Of a DNA stretch of 64,000 nucleotides, positions 20,703 to 27,488 are shown piece after piece. Numbering within the stretch: the stretch's first letter is position 1; each line of letters opens with the position of its first letter. The DNA comes from Metabacillus litoralis (GTDB lineage: Bacteria > Bacillota > Bacilli > Bacillales > Bacillaceae), in NCBI RefSeq assembly GCF_007994985.1, contig NZ_VOQF01000017.1, positions 1 through 64,000 of the forward strand, in the 5' to 3' direction. The notes under the pieces were generated by a model, which had not been told where the DNA came from, made no database searches, and saw only the letters and a program-made list of their open reading frames with translations. Both the position numbers and the translations under genes were made by a program.

Positions 20703-21506
20703 ATGAAAAAACGTAGTTTAATGGGTTTCGTAATGATTATGTTTGTTACAAGTATCATCATATCTCTAAGTTCCCAAGTAGATGCACAACAGGATATACC
20801 TAATTTAGAAGGTGGTCCAGAAGAAAAGGAAAGAGTTCGATATCCTGTTTCAAATATCGTCTTACAGCAAAGATATCCTGAAACGGTTGTGTTAAGAGGT
20901 CAACAAACTGACAATAGTGTTGCCTTAACATTTGATGATGGACCAGATCCACGTTTTACTCCGCAAATTTTAGATACCCTGAAGGAATATAATATAAAAG
21001 CAACCTTCTTTTTAATGGGAGCACGGGTAGAAAAATACCCTGATATAGTTAAACGGATTGTTGAAGAAGGACATGTTATTGGAAATCATACTTATTGGCA
21101 TCCTAATCTTGTAAAAGAAGCAGATATAAATACACTTGAAAGAGAAGTCTCAACAACTGAAGAAGTGTTAGCCAAACAAATAAATTACCGAACTAAGCTA
21201 TTTCGTGCTCCATATGGATTTTTATATAATGAACTAGTAGAAAAGCTAAAAGGAATGAATTATACAATTGTTGGCTGGTCAGTAGATTCATTAGATTGGC
21301 GCGAGTCACCTCCAGAGGTAATATCTTATAATGTGTTAAGTAACTTTGAGCCTGGTGCAATTGTTCTTATGCACGACGGAGGAGAATGGGATGCTGATCG
21401 TACAAATACGATAAAATCCCTTCAGCTAATAATCCCTGCTTTAAGAGAACAAGGTATGGCATTTAAAACTGTTCCTGAATTGTTAAATATACCTTATAAA
21501 AAGTAA
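20703..21506 (+). CDS. Secreted polysaccharide deacetylase (NodB domain)
   Basis: 267 residues. The N-terminal signal peptide MKKRSLMGFVMIMFVTSIII...SQVDAQ ends near residue 29. The carbohydrate esterase 4 domain follows: ALTFDDGPD (catalytic/metal Asp pair, about 78-86), the metal-binding GNHTYWHPN, FRAPYG, SVDSLDW, and VLMHDGG with the catalytic His. It removes N-acetyl groups from peptidoglycan or another extracellular glycan. It starts after GGGAGAG, and a terminator follows. The exact substrate cannot be predicted. Confidence 0.88.
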   Translation: MKKRSLMGFVMIMFVTSIIISLSSQVDAQQDIPNLEGGPEEKERVRYPVSNIVLQQRYPETVVLRGQQTDNSVALTFDDGPDPRFTPQILDTLKEYNIKATFFLMGARVEKYPDIVKRIVEEGHVIGNHTYWHPNLVKEADINTLEREVSTTEEVLAKQINYRTKLFRAPYGFLYNELVEKLKGMNYTIVGWSVDSLDWRESPPEVISYNVLSNFEPGAIVLMHDGGEWDADRTNTIKSLQLIIPALREQGMAFKTVPELLNIPYKK

Positions 21507-21523
21507 AAATAGGATTTAGATAA

Positions 21524-21557
21524 GGATAAAGAGGTGAAAGCTCTTTATTCTTTTTTT
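21524..21557 (+). terminator. Terminator after the deacetylase gene
   Basis: GGATAAAGAG / CTCTTTATTC around gtgaaag, followed by T7. Confidence 0.8.
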
Positions 21558-21582
21558 GTGGAATTACCTTACATTAAGATAT

Positions 21583-21782
21583 TCAGCAAAAATCCAAGAA
21601 TATAGTACTTTTCTTTTCATATCTTAAATCAATTAGCTGACAAAGTAGATTGGCATCTTCTTTGTCATTTGAAAGGTAACCAATTTCATCAATAATTAAA
21701 AATTTATACTTTCCATAGTGCTTGAATTGAGATTACAAACGGTTTTCTAGCTTTGTCTTTTTAAGTTCAATAAGTCCATTAA
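21583..21782 (-). pseudogene. Remnant of IS21-family helper ATPase istB
   Basis: Read on the minus strand, about 65 codons give ELKKTKLENRL, a stop, then SQFKHYGKYKFLIIDEIGYL, SNDKEDANLLCQLIDLRYEKKST and a stop. The Walker-B segment LIIDEIGYL and the F/LxQLIxxRYEKKS block are diagnostic of IstB/DnaC-like transposition ATPases. Both ends are missing, with an in-frame stop inside. No istA or terminal inverted repeats are visible. It marks an old insertion in this otherwise non-coding, repeat-rich stretch. Confidence 0.8.
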
Positions 21783-21800
21783 CATTTAATAAAATAGGTA

Positions 21801-21955
21801 CTCAAGTCCTTCCGGCTTTATGACGGACATTTGATAGGGCATTCCCTCGCTCAAGTCCTTCATCAGCTTTATGACGGACTTTTGATAGGGCTTTCCCCTC
21901 ACTCATGTCCTTCATAAGCTCTATGACGACCCTATAATCGGGCTTTTCCCTCGCT
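21801..21955. repeat. Three imperfect ~51-bp tandem repeats
   Basis: Units begin at about 21801, 21850 and 21902 with CTCA(A/T)GTCCTTC, followed by GCT(T/C)TATGACG and ATAGGGC/ATCGGGC, ending TTCCCTC. Each unit can fold through AAGTCC / GGACTT. No coding potential is seen. Confidence 0.75.
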
Positions 21956-22029
21956 TAATAAAAAAAAAGGTAATTTTTTTCCAGTGGAAGCGAATGCCTG
22001 TAACAGAAATCAACAAAGTTTAACAGAGT
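21956..22029 (-). repeat. Truncated copy of the 43.8-kb dispersed repeat
   Basis: GCGAATGCCTGTAACAGAAA followed by TCAACAAAGTTTAAC is the reverse complement, with few changes, of the left end of the element at 43755-43927, including the adjoining A-run/GGTA segment. Only one end is present here. Confidence 0.7.
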
Positions 22030-22056
22030 CAATATTTTAAAAAAACACTATAAAAC

Positions 22057-22089
22057 AAAGGCATGACCCAAGGGGTTTTGCCTTTTTTC
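22057..22089 (+). terminator. Hairpin terminator
   Basis: AAAGGCA..ACCC / GGG..TTTTGCCTTT with a T-run. It insulates the Fur-controlled region from the decayed DNA upstream. Confidence 0.65.
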
Positions 22090-22132
22090 TAATATTTATC
22101 CAAATAATGTAATGAAGGAAGGATTCAGGGTC

Positions 22133-22162
22133 TTGACATTGATAACTGTTTTCAATTAGAAT
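22133..22162 (+). promoter_or_regulatory. Sigma-A promoter of the Fur-controlled operon
   Basis: TTGACA (22133-22138), 18 bp, TAGAAT (22157-22162). Confidence 0.7.
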
Positions 22163-22170
22163 GATAAATA

Positions 22171-22189
22171 GATAATGATAATCATTTTC
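22171..22189 (+). promoter_or_regulatory. Fur box
   Basis: GATAATGATAATCATTTTC differs by one base from the classical 19-bp Fur consensus GATAATGATAATCATTATC. It sits over the expected transcription start, nine bases past the -10, where Fur-Fe would block initiation in iron-replete cells. Confidence 0.88.
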
Positions 22190-22212
22190 AATTAAAGATG
22201 TGAGGGTAAGCT

Positions 22213-22356
22213 ATGGAGAGAACAGGTTCTGTTGAGGTTAACATTTGTAATGATTGCGGATTTACTGAGACTCTTGATATAGAAGATGATTTCACAAGGG
22301 ACTATTGTTCTTGTTGTGGAATAGATATGCTCGACATAATTATGTTGAAAATGTAA
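22213..22356 (+). CDS. 47-aa CxxC microprotein, Fur-controlled
   Basis: A small ORF reading MERTGSVEVNICNDCGF...YCSCCGIDMLDIIMLKM. Two CxxC knuckles (C12/C15 and C32/C35) about 17 residues apart form a plausible zinc ribbon or metal-binding knuckle. It starts at ATG 22213 behind GAGGG, directly after the Fur box, and is the first gene of the run. I do not recognise a named family. Iron-dependent expression is inferred from the Fur box. The small size makes it easy to miss in annotation. Confidence 0.65.
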   Translation: MERTGSVEVNICNDCGFTETLDIEDDFTRDYCSCCGIDMLDIIMLKM

Positions 22357-22386
22357 TATCACCAGATAGTTAACTAAGCTCACAGC

Positions 22387-23182
22387 TTGAACGAGTCTTT
22401 AAATATAGTGAAAGGAATAATTCCCTATATGATCAATAATATCCATCAAATTACAGAAAAATATAATGATGAAATTCATCATTTAGAGTCATTTATAAAG
22501 TGTCCCTATAAGCTATACTTTCAACATATATTAGCCTTCAAAGAAGGACAAATAAGATGGAGGCAGGTTGTTCAGGTACATATCAATTGGGTTGTTCAAG
22601 CATATCACCAGCTACCTGGTGAAAAACAAACAAAATTGGAGTAAGGTTAATCCTTCATTGTTTCATTCAAAAGAAGATTACTATCTTGTTTTAGCAAAAA
22701 CAACAGATCATCTGCTGAAATTTATTTCACCTTATCAGTCACCGTTTGCTCTGTATGAAAAACTTAATACAAATAAACAAGAATTAGAAGCACAGCTTTC
22801 ACTAACATTTGAAGAAGTTGATTCTTCGCCAAATGATTTTAAGATAAAAAAGTTTCTTCTTGAAGTAAATCAAGAATTAATAGAGTTATATAGCAGTTTA
22901 ATTGCGGTATTTTCATACGAAGCATTTGGAATACTTCCTAAAAAAATAGAAATAATTACTTTATTAGAAGGAAGAAGGTTTACACATATTCCAAAAGAGG
23001 AAGATATTCCAAAGGGTGTTATGTACATCGATTATTTAAAGAGTGCTTTAATTCAACCAAAGGATTATCAAAAAGTAGGTTCACTGAAAGAGTGCTTGAA
23101 TTGTCCGTTCACAGATCAATGTATGGAAAATAACATTAACTTGAACTCTTTAGCAACTACAAAGACTAAGTATCTGCATTAA
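22387..23182 (+). pseudogene. Frameshifted Cas4/AddB-like four-cysteine protein
   Basis: Two overlapping frames form one gene of about 264 codons. The first (to 22644) holds HHLESFIKCPYKLYFQHIL. The second resumes with NWSKVNPSLFHSKEDYYLVLAK and ends with ECLNCPFTDQCMEN. Removing one A from the AAAA run at 22632-22635 joins them as GEKQT-NWSKV. One early Cys in a CPYKxY motif plus a late C-x2-C-x5-C is the iron-sulfur arrangement of AddB/Cas4-type RecB-family nucleases, but I see no clear DEK catalytic residues. The start is uncertain (TTG 22387, GTG 22408 or ATG 22429). The shift is either a real mutation or a sequencing error in the homopolymer. Confidence 0.65.
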
Positions 23183-23252
23183 ATAGATAACTGTTCTCAG
23201 GGTAAAATGTATTTTTTAAAAGCTCAGTTGAAAATGTAAAGGAGAGATTTTG

Positions 23253-23669
23253 ATGCATCATTATTTCATTGCTGTAGAAACGTTTGAGCATATCATTGAA
23301 TGCTTCTGTCCAGATGGAGCTCATGAAGATTCATTAGAGATCAAGAAAGAGGATATTATTGAAGTAACAAATGATCGTCAATACATGTTTGATAACGGCT
23401 GGTATATCAAAGTTGTGCTTAATAATGATTGGCATTTTCATATGGCTCTAGAAGATTTAGAAAGATATTTTACACAAGGAATGATCATTTCTTTAGTAGA
23501 TATAGAGCTAAAAATTAATCATTTAAATTACGTTATTGATCAATCACTAGGTAAAGGTGATGAAGCAGCATTTTTACAATCTACCAAAAGCCTAAAAGAA
23601 TCAAAACAGCTTAAACTCAATCTAGAGAGTTATTTAAGTCATGTGTCTGAAAATCTATTTATGTCATAA
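23253..23669 (+). CDS. IDEAL-domain-like small protein
   Basis: 138 residues from ATG 23253 (ribosome site GGAGAG). The N-terminal ~80 residues are beta-rich with several aromatic residues. The C-terminal part, YVIDQSLGKGDEAAFLQSTKSL (about 93-114), resembles the IDEAL domain found in several Bacillus proteins of unclear function. It is third in the run that begins at the Fur box, 70 bases behind the frameshifted gene, with no terminator between. The function is unknown; the domain assignment is by eye. Confidence 0.6.
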   Translation: MHHYFIAVETFEHIIECFCPDGAHEDSLEIKKEDIIEVTNDRQYMFDNGWYIKVVLNNDWHFHMALEDLERYFTQGMIISLVDIELKINHLNYVIDQSLGKGDEAAFLQSTKSLKESKQLKLNLESYLSHVSENLFMS

Positions 23670-23742
23670 AGAGATGATCTTGCTGCCAAACACTTACATA
23701 GAAAAATACGTAAAAGTAATATTCTAAAAGGTGTGAAGAAAA

Positions 23743-23919
23743 ATGGGAGATATATTTAAAAAAGCAATCAAACATAGAAAAGAGCAAACAATTCAACTGT
23801 TAATAAAATTAGATTGCTATAAATCTACTGATAATCGTCAGTTATATGAATTAACATTAAGTGAGTTAGAAAATGAATATAAACTGTTAACAGGAAGGCG
23901 TGTTAGCGACTCAATTTAA
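23743..23919 (+). CDS. FbpA-like Fur-regulated basic protein
   Basis: 58 residues, basic N-terminal half (MGDIFKKAIKHRKEQ) and the run RQLYELTLSELENEYKLL. That run matches what I recall of the FbpA family, small Fur-regulated proteins that help the sRNA FsrA repress iron-rich enzymes in B. subtilis. It starts at ATG 23743 behind AAGGTG. It closes the run of genes downstream of the Fur box and has no Fur box of its own, so it likely depends on read-through. The bidirectional repeat hairpin at 24.02 kb would end the transcript. Confidence 0.65.
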   Translation: MGDIFKKAIKHRKEQTIQLLIKLDCYKSTDNRQLYELTLSELENEYKLLTGRRVSDSI

Positions 23920-24019
23920 TATAGAACTACAAATTAGTGATTACTGCATTATATAGGACACTAATTTAATTTCAAAGATCAGGAGAGACTGGATATAAGT
24001 ATTTATTTTAGCAAATGAT

Positions 24020-24080
24020 AAACCCAAATTTTTAGGTGATCTCTCAATTAATCCTTCGCCTAATAGTTCGGGTCTTTATT
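24020..24080. terminator. Bidirectional terminator, copy 1 of a dispersed hairpin repeat
   Basis: AACCC.AATTTTTAGGTGA ... TCGCCTAATAGTTCGGGT, with the same inner CAATTAATC(C/T)TTCGCC as the hairpin at 27366-27430. It lies between the convergent FbpA-like gene (+) and TPR-like gene (-). Confidence 0.75.
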
Positions 24081-24131
24081 TGCTTTCTTTAATAACATCT
24101 AGATTCTTATTGATCCCTATTACCTCATACT

Positions 24132-25529
24132 TTAAGAACTCTTTTGAATCTCTTTATATAAGTATTGATAAGTTTTTGATTCCTCAGTCATTCCTAATTC
24201 TCCATAAAGCTTGATTAACCATTTGATTGGACTTGAGTTAGTCGGGTTCATCTCAATATCCCAGAGGAAACAGTCGATAGCTTGTGGAAGCTGTTTTAAT
24301 TCATAATATAACTCTCCCATATCCAGTTGTTTGTCAGGTTCTTCACTGATTTCATACATCTTTTTAATTGTATTAATGGATGGTAATGACATATGCATCA
24401 AGGGTTTTAGCCAGTTATAAGTATATTTAATATCATGTGCTTCAAATAATCTAGGAAGAAGAGTGACAATTAATTTCTCCAGCTGCTGATTATTTGTAGA
24501 AGTAAGATTTTCAGCTAGAAAGGTATCAAAAGAAAGTGCTTTTGCATCTAAATGTGCAATTGCCTCTATTAGTAAATCAGTTTGGTTTAAAGTTTGAGGT
24601 ATTTTGTTTTCTGTTAGTATCATGAATATATCTTTGTAGAGCTTTTCAGATTTCAGATGAGATAGTAAATGCTCTTGAATTTTTGTTTTGTTCTCAATAA
24701 AGCTTTGTTGATTGTATAGAATATATAGGATATCTATTGTTTCCTGTTTTGTGAAATTAGATTGAAGAATAGTCTTAATATCATGAAAATAATCGTCAAA
24801 TTTCTGGGGATTTGTTGATAAATAGTTGCAATGCAATGAAAGGCATTCAATTATTCTTGATTCAGATCGTAATTTTTTTTGGAGGAGAGCATATATGTGG
24901 TCGGTTTCTTTGTGAAGATAAAGCTGGTTTTCAGCATAAAGGGGGTCATATGTGAGTAATGTTTCAATTTCAGATTGATAATGGATTGAATATTTCTGGT
25001 AATCCATATGAGTTATTAAAGAGGTAGCCCACTTGTTCGTTGGGTATTTTTCTCTAGCTATTTGTAGAATACGATATGCATGAAGAAATTTACCATTTCT
25101 ACGAAACTGGAGAAATGATTTCTTCATTAAAGCCAAAATATCTTCTTTTTTTAGATAACAATCAAAGGCAGATAAAATATGAAAGGCTTCATCCTTTGGA
25201 AAAATGTTATTGATATTTTTCCATAGTGTATTTAAAGAAGGAAATGTAGAAATTGATGAATTTGTAAGAAATGAAGTGAGTAATGGATGAGGAGATGAAA
25301 TAGAAACACCTTTTGTAAGAATTTGCTTAAGAAACGATTGTTGCTTTATCTTTGTTGTTTTTCTTCCAGTTAGAAATTGATTTTTATAAAAAAACAGATA
25401 ATAGCATTTGTCATTTTGTGGTGTGTAGGATTCTAGGACTTGAAATCCTTGAAAAAAATAGAGTCCTCTTACAGTTAAATTGATGTCTTGTTTATGATCT
25501 TTCACAGAAATAATATAGTTGTTTCTCAT
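24132..25529 (-). CDS. TPR-like helical repeat protein, function unknown
   Basis: 465 residues from ATG 25529, which lies nine bases after AAGGGA; a GTG at 25547 overlaps that ribosome site and is less likely. It is mainly helical. The C-terminal part, MGELYYELKQLPQAIDCFLWDIEMNP followed by a second helix pair, looks like a tetratricopeptide repeat, and FLHAYRILQIAREKYP near 150-165 like another. No signal peptide or membrane segment. The N-terminal ~100 residues may be a separate beta domain. I do not recognise the family; a protein-protein scaffold is likely. Confidence 0.7.
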   Translation of the reverse strand: MRNNYIISVKDHKQDINLTVRGLYFFQGFQVLESYTPQNDKCYYLFFYKNQFLTGRKTTKIKQQSFLKQILTKGVSISSPHPLLTSFLTNSSISTFPSLNTLWKNINNIFPKDEAFHILSAFDCYLKKEDILALMKKSFLQFRRNGKFLHAYRILQIAREKYPTNKWATSLITHMDYQKYSIHYQSEIETLLTYDPLYAENQLYLHKETDHIYALLQKKLRSESRIIECLSLHCNYLSTNPQKFDDYFHDIKTILQSNFTKQETIDILYILYNQQSFIENKTKIQEHLLSHLKSEKLYKDIFMILTENKIPQTLNQTDLLIEAIAHLDAKALSFDTFLAENLTSTNNQQLEKLIVTLLPRLFEAHDIKYTYNWLKPLMHMSLPSINTIKKMYEISEEPDKQLDMGELYYELKQLPQAIDCFLWDIEMNPTNSSPIKWLIKLYGELGMTEESKTYQYLYKEIQKSS

Positions 25530-25693
25530 CTCGATCAATCCCTTCACACATCGTTATGTTAATTGTAACACTAGTCGAGGAAAATATGAAATTTATCTCT
25601 ATATGTAATGAATTTAGAATGAATTCATTAGTTATAGTTTACCATTATTAATAAAATATTGTATTGACTGATGGAAAATAAAGGGTTATTATT

Positions 25694-25714
25694 TTATTGA
25701 ACAGTGGTTAATAA
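25694..25714 (+). promoter_or_regulatory. TetR operator, site 1
   Basis: An imperfect palindrome beginning TTATTGAACA and ending TGGTTAATAA, 14 bases before the tetR start codon. Its near-identical twin lies before the next gene at 26315. Confidence 0.75.
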
Positions 25715-25728
25715 AAAGGAGTAACATC

Positions 25729-26301
25729 ATGACACCTAGAAAATCAGTTGAACAAGAATTAACGAAAGAAATGATTCTAGAAGCAGCTAAAGGATTATTT
25801 ATTCAAGAAGGCTATGATCATGTTTCGATGAGAAAAATTGCCAAAGTATTAGATTGCAGTCATGGTGCAATTTATTACCATTTTAAAAATAAAGCAGATC
25901 TTTTTTATGCTTTAGTAGCAAAAGGCTTTTCCTTGTTAGATTCTGAGCTTGATCGGGTGATGGAGAAACAGCTGCCAAATGAGCAGAAGCTTATGAAGAT
26001 CTTTCTTGAGTTTATTCGTTTTGGTATTAATAATCCAAGTCATTATGAAACAATGTTTTTAACAAAAGACCAAGAACTCAAAAGCTTTCTTCAAGAAGAA
26101 CCAAATCACAGTTTTGAGAAGTTTGCTCAAGCTTTAACTGTATTAACAGATAATTCTGTGACATTACAGGAAGTATGGTTTGTATTTTTATCACTTCATG
26201 GTTTTGTAGCACATTTTTGTTTTAAGGGACAATGCTTTGATGATATAAGTGTTTCTGCAGAGTCACATTGTAGATTGTTGATAAAAGCAATAAAAAAATA
26301 A
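25729..26301 (+). CDS. TetR-family transcriptional regulator
   Basis: 190 residues. The N-terminal HTH shows ILEAAKGLFIQEGYDHVSMRKIAK and the recognition helix CSHGAIYYHFKNKADLF (about 42-60). The C-terminal ligand-binding half is helical, with the AcrR-like FVFLSLHGFVAHFCF. Identical operators in front of itself and of the epimerase gene indicate autoregulation and control of that gene. The inducer is unknown. Ribosome site AAAAGGAG. Confidence 0.88.
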   Translation: MTPRKSVEQELTKEMILEAAKGLFIQEGYDHVSMRKIAKVLDCSHGAIYYHFKNKADLFYALVAKGFSLLDSELDRVMEKQLPNEQKLMKIFLEFIRFGINNPSHYETMFLTKDQELKSFLQEEPNHSFEKFAQALTVLTDNSVTLQEVWFVFLSLHGFVAHFCFKGQCFDDISVSAESHCRLLIKAIKK

Positions 26302-26314
26302 ATTTTTTTGAGTT

Positions 26315-26335
26315 TTATTGAACACTGGTTAATAA
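26315..26335 (+). promoter_or_regulatory. TetR operator, site 2
   Basis: TTATTGAACA-C-TGGTTAATAA: one base differs from site 1. It stands 60 bases before the epimerase gene, followed by TATAAAATAT that may serve as -10. Confidence 0.75.
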
Positions 26336-26394
26336 ATCTATATAAAATATTTTTTAAAGCGAAAGCAGCCAATAAATTGATGGAGGAATAAAAA

Positions 26395-27324
26395 ATGAAA
26401 GCATTAGTTTTAGGGGCGTCTGGCGGAATGGGAAGTGCGTTAACTTTTGAATTAGCTAACAGAGGATTTGAAGTGACAGCTTTTGCAAGATCTGAGAATA
26501 GACTTCGCATGATTTTTGATAAACATCAGAAAATTACGATTCAACCAGGTGATGTGTTTAAGATTGAAGATTTGGAACTGGTAGCACACGATGTTGACCT
26601 AATTTTTCATGCTGTGAATCTTCCGTATAATGAGTGGAATAATAAACAGGAAATCATGCTAAGAAATATCTTGCAAGTTAGTGAAAAGTACAAAGCTAAG
26701 CTAGCAATTGTAGATAATGTTTATGCGTATGGAAGATGCTTTGGAAAGAAAGTGACAGAAGACTTTCCAAAAAAGCCTCATACAAAGAAGGGTAATATTC
26801 GCTTGAAGCTAGAACAAATTGCTCTTTCATCAAAGGTACCTGTTGTGATTGCCCATTTTCCAGACTTTTATGGACCTTATGCAAAAAGCACTGTTCTTCA
26901 TTATATGCTTCAATCTATTGTTAAAAATAAGCGTGCCATGTTTGTAGGAAATCAGCAGATTGAAAGAGAATACATTTATACACCAGATGGAGCGAAGGCA
27001 TTGGTTGAATTAGCTCTTTCTGACGCTTCATATGGTGAATGCTGGAATATTCCAGGTTCAGGAACTATTACCGGTGAAGAGCTTGTAGAGGTAATCAAAA
27101 ATACCACGGGATATTCAAAAAAAGTATCGACTGTAACTAAAAGTATGGTACGATTTAGTGGTTTTTTTGATAAGATGATGAAAGAATATGTAGAAATGTA
27201 TTACTTAAACGAAGATCCACTTGTGTTAGATGGTTCAAAATATGAAGAAAGAATGGGTGTTATACCACGAACAACCTATCAAGATGGTATGGCGCATACC
27301 TTGCAGGTGATGAACTCGTACTAA
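26395..27324 (+). CDS. NAD(P)-dependent epimerase/dehydratase (extended SDR)
   Basis: 309 residues. Rossmann motif VLGASGGMGSAL (4-15). The strand-4 region is IVDNVYAYGR, in which the usual YxxxK is not obvious. VVIAHFPDFYGPYAK resembles extended SDR reductases. It is likely a soluble oxidoreductase for a small molecule or nucleotide sugar. It forms a two-gene TetR-controlled unit with the preceding repressor, so a role in handling a xenobiotic or stress compound is plausible but inferred. Confidence 0.8.
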   Translation: MKALVLGASGGMGSALTFELANRGFEVTAFARSENRLRMIFDKHQKITIQPGDVFKIEDLELVAHDVDLIFHAVNLPYNEWNNKQEIMLRNILQVSEKYKAKLAIVDNVYAYGRCFGKKVTEDFPKKPHTKKGNIRLKLEQIALSSKVPVVIAHFPDFYGPYAKSTVLHYMLQSIVKNKRAMFVGNQQIEREYIYTPDGAKALVELALSDASYGECWNIPGSGTITGEELVEVIKNTTGYSKKVSTVTKSMVRFSGFFDKMMKEYVEMYYLNEDPLVLDGSKYEERMGVIPRTTYQDGMAHTLQVMNSY

Positions 27325-27365
27325 GTGTAAAAAGAGAATGGGACATATGTGTTTAAGCAAAAGTG

Positions 27366-27430
27366 AAAAACCCGAATTACTAGGTGACGTTCAATTAATC
27401 TTTCGCCTAATAGTTCGGGTCTTTATTTTT
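27366..27430. terminator. Bidirectional terminator, copy 2 of the dispersed hairpin repeat
   Basis: CCCGAATTACTAGGTGA / TCGCCTAATAGTTCGGG forms a 17-bp near-perfect stem with T/A tails on both sides. It lies between the convergent epimerase (+) and GGDEF-EAL (-) genes and is closely similar to 24020-24080. Confidence 0.85.
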
Positions 27431-27488
27431 TCGACTTTGTGGATGATTTTTTTATAATGTCCCAACCTCTTCTTTGAAGCATTAATTA

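Noticed and set aside
22568-23182. Independent gene from TTG 22568
   Set aside because: No ribosome site; the sequence is the continuation of the upstream frame after a one-base shift.
23180-23252. Second Fur box inside the Fur-controlled run
   Set aside because: I looked for GATAATGATAATC-like sequence before the IDEAL and FbpA-like genes and found none.
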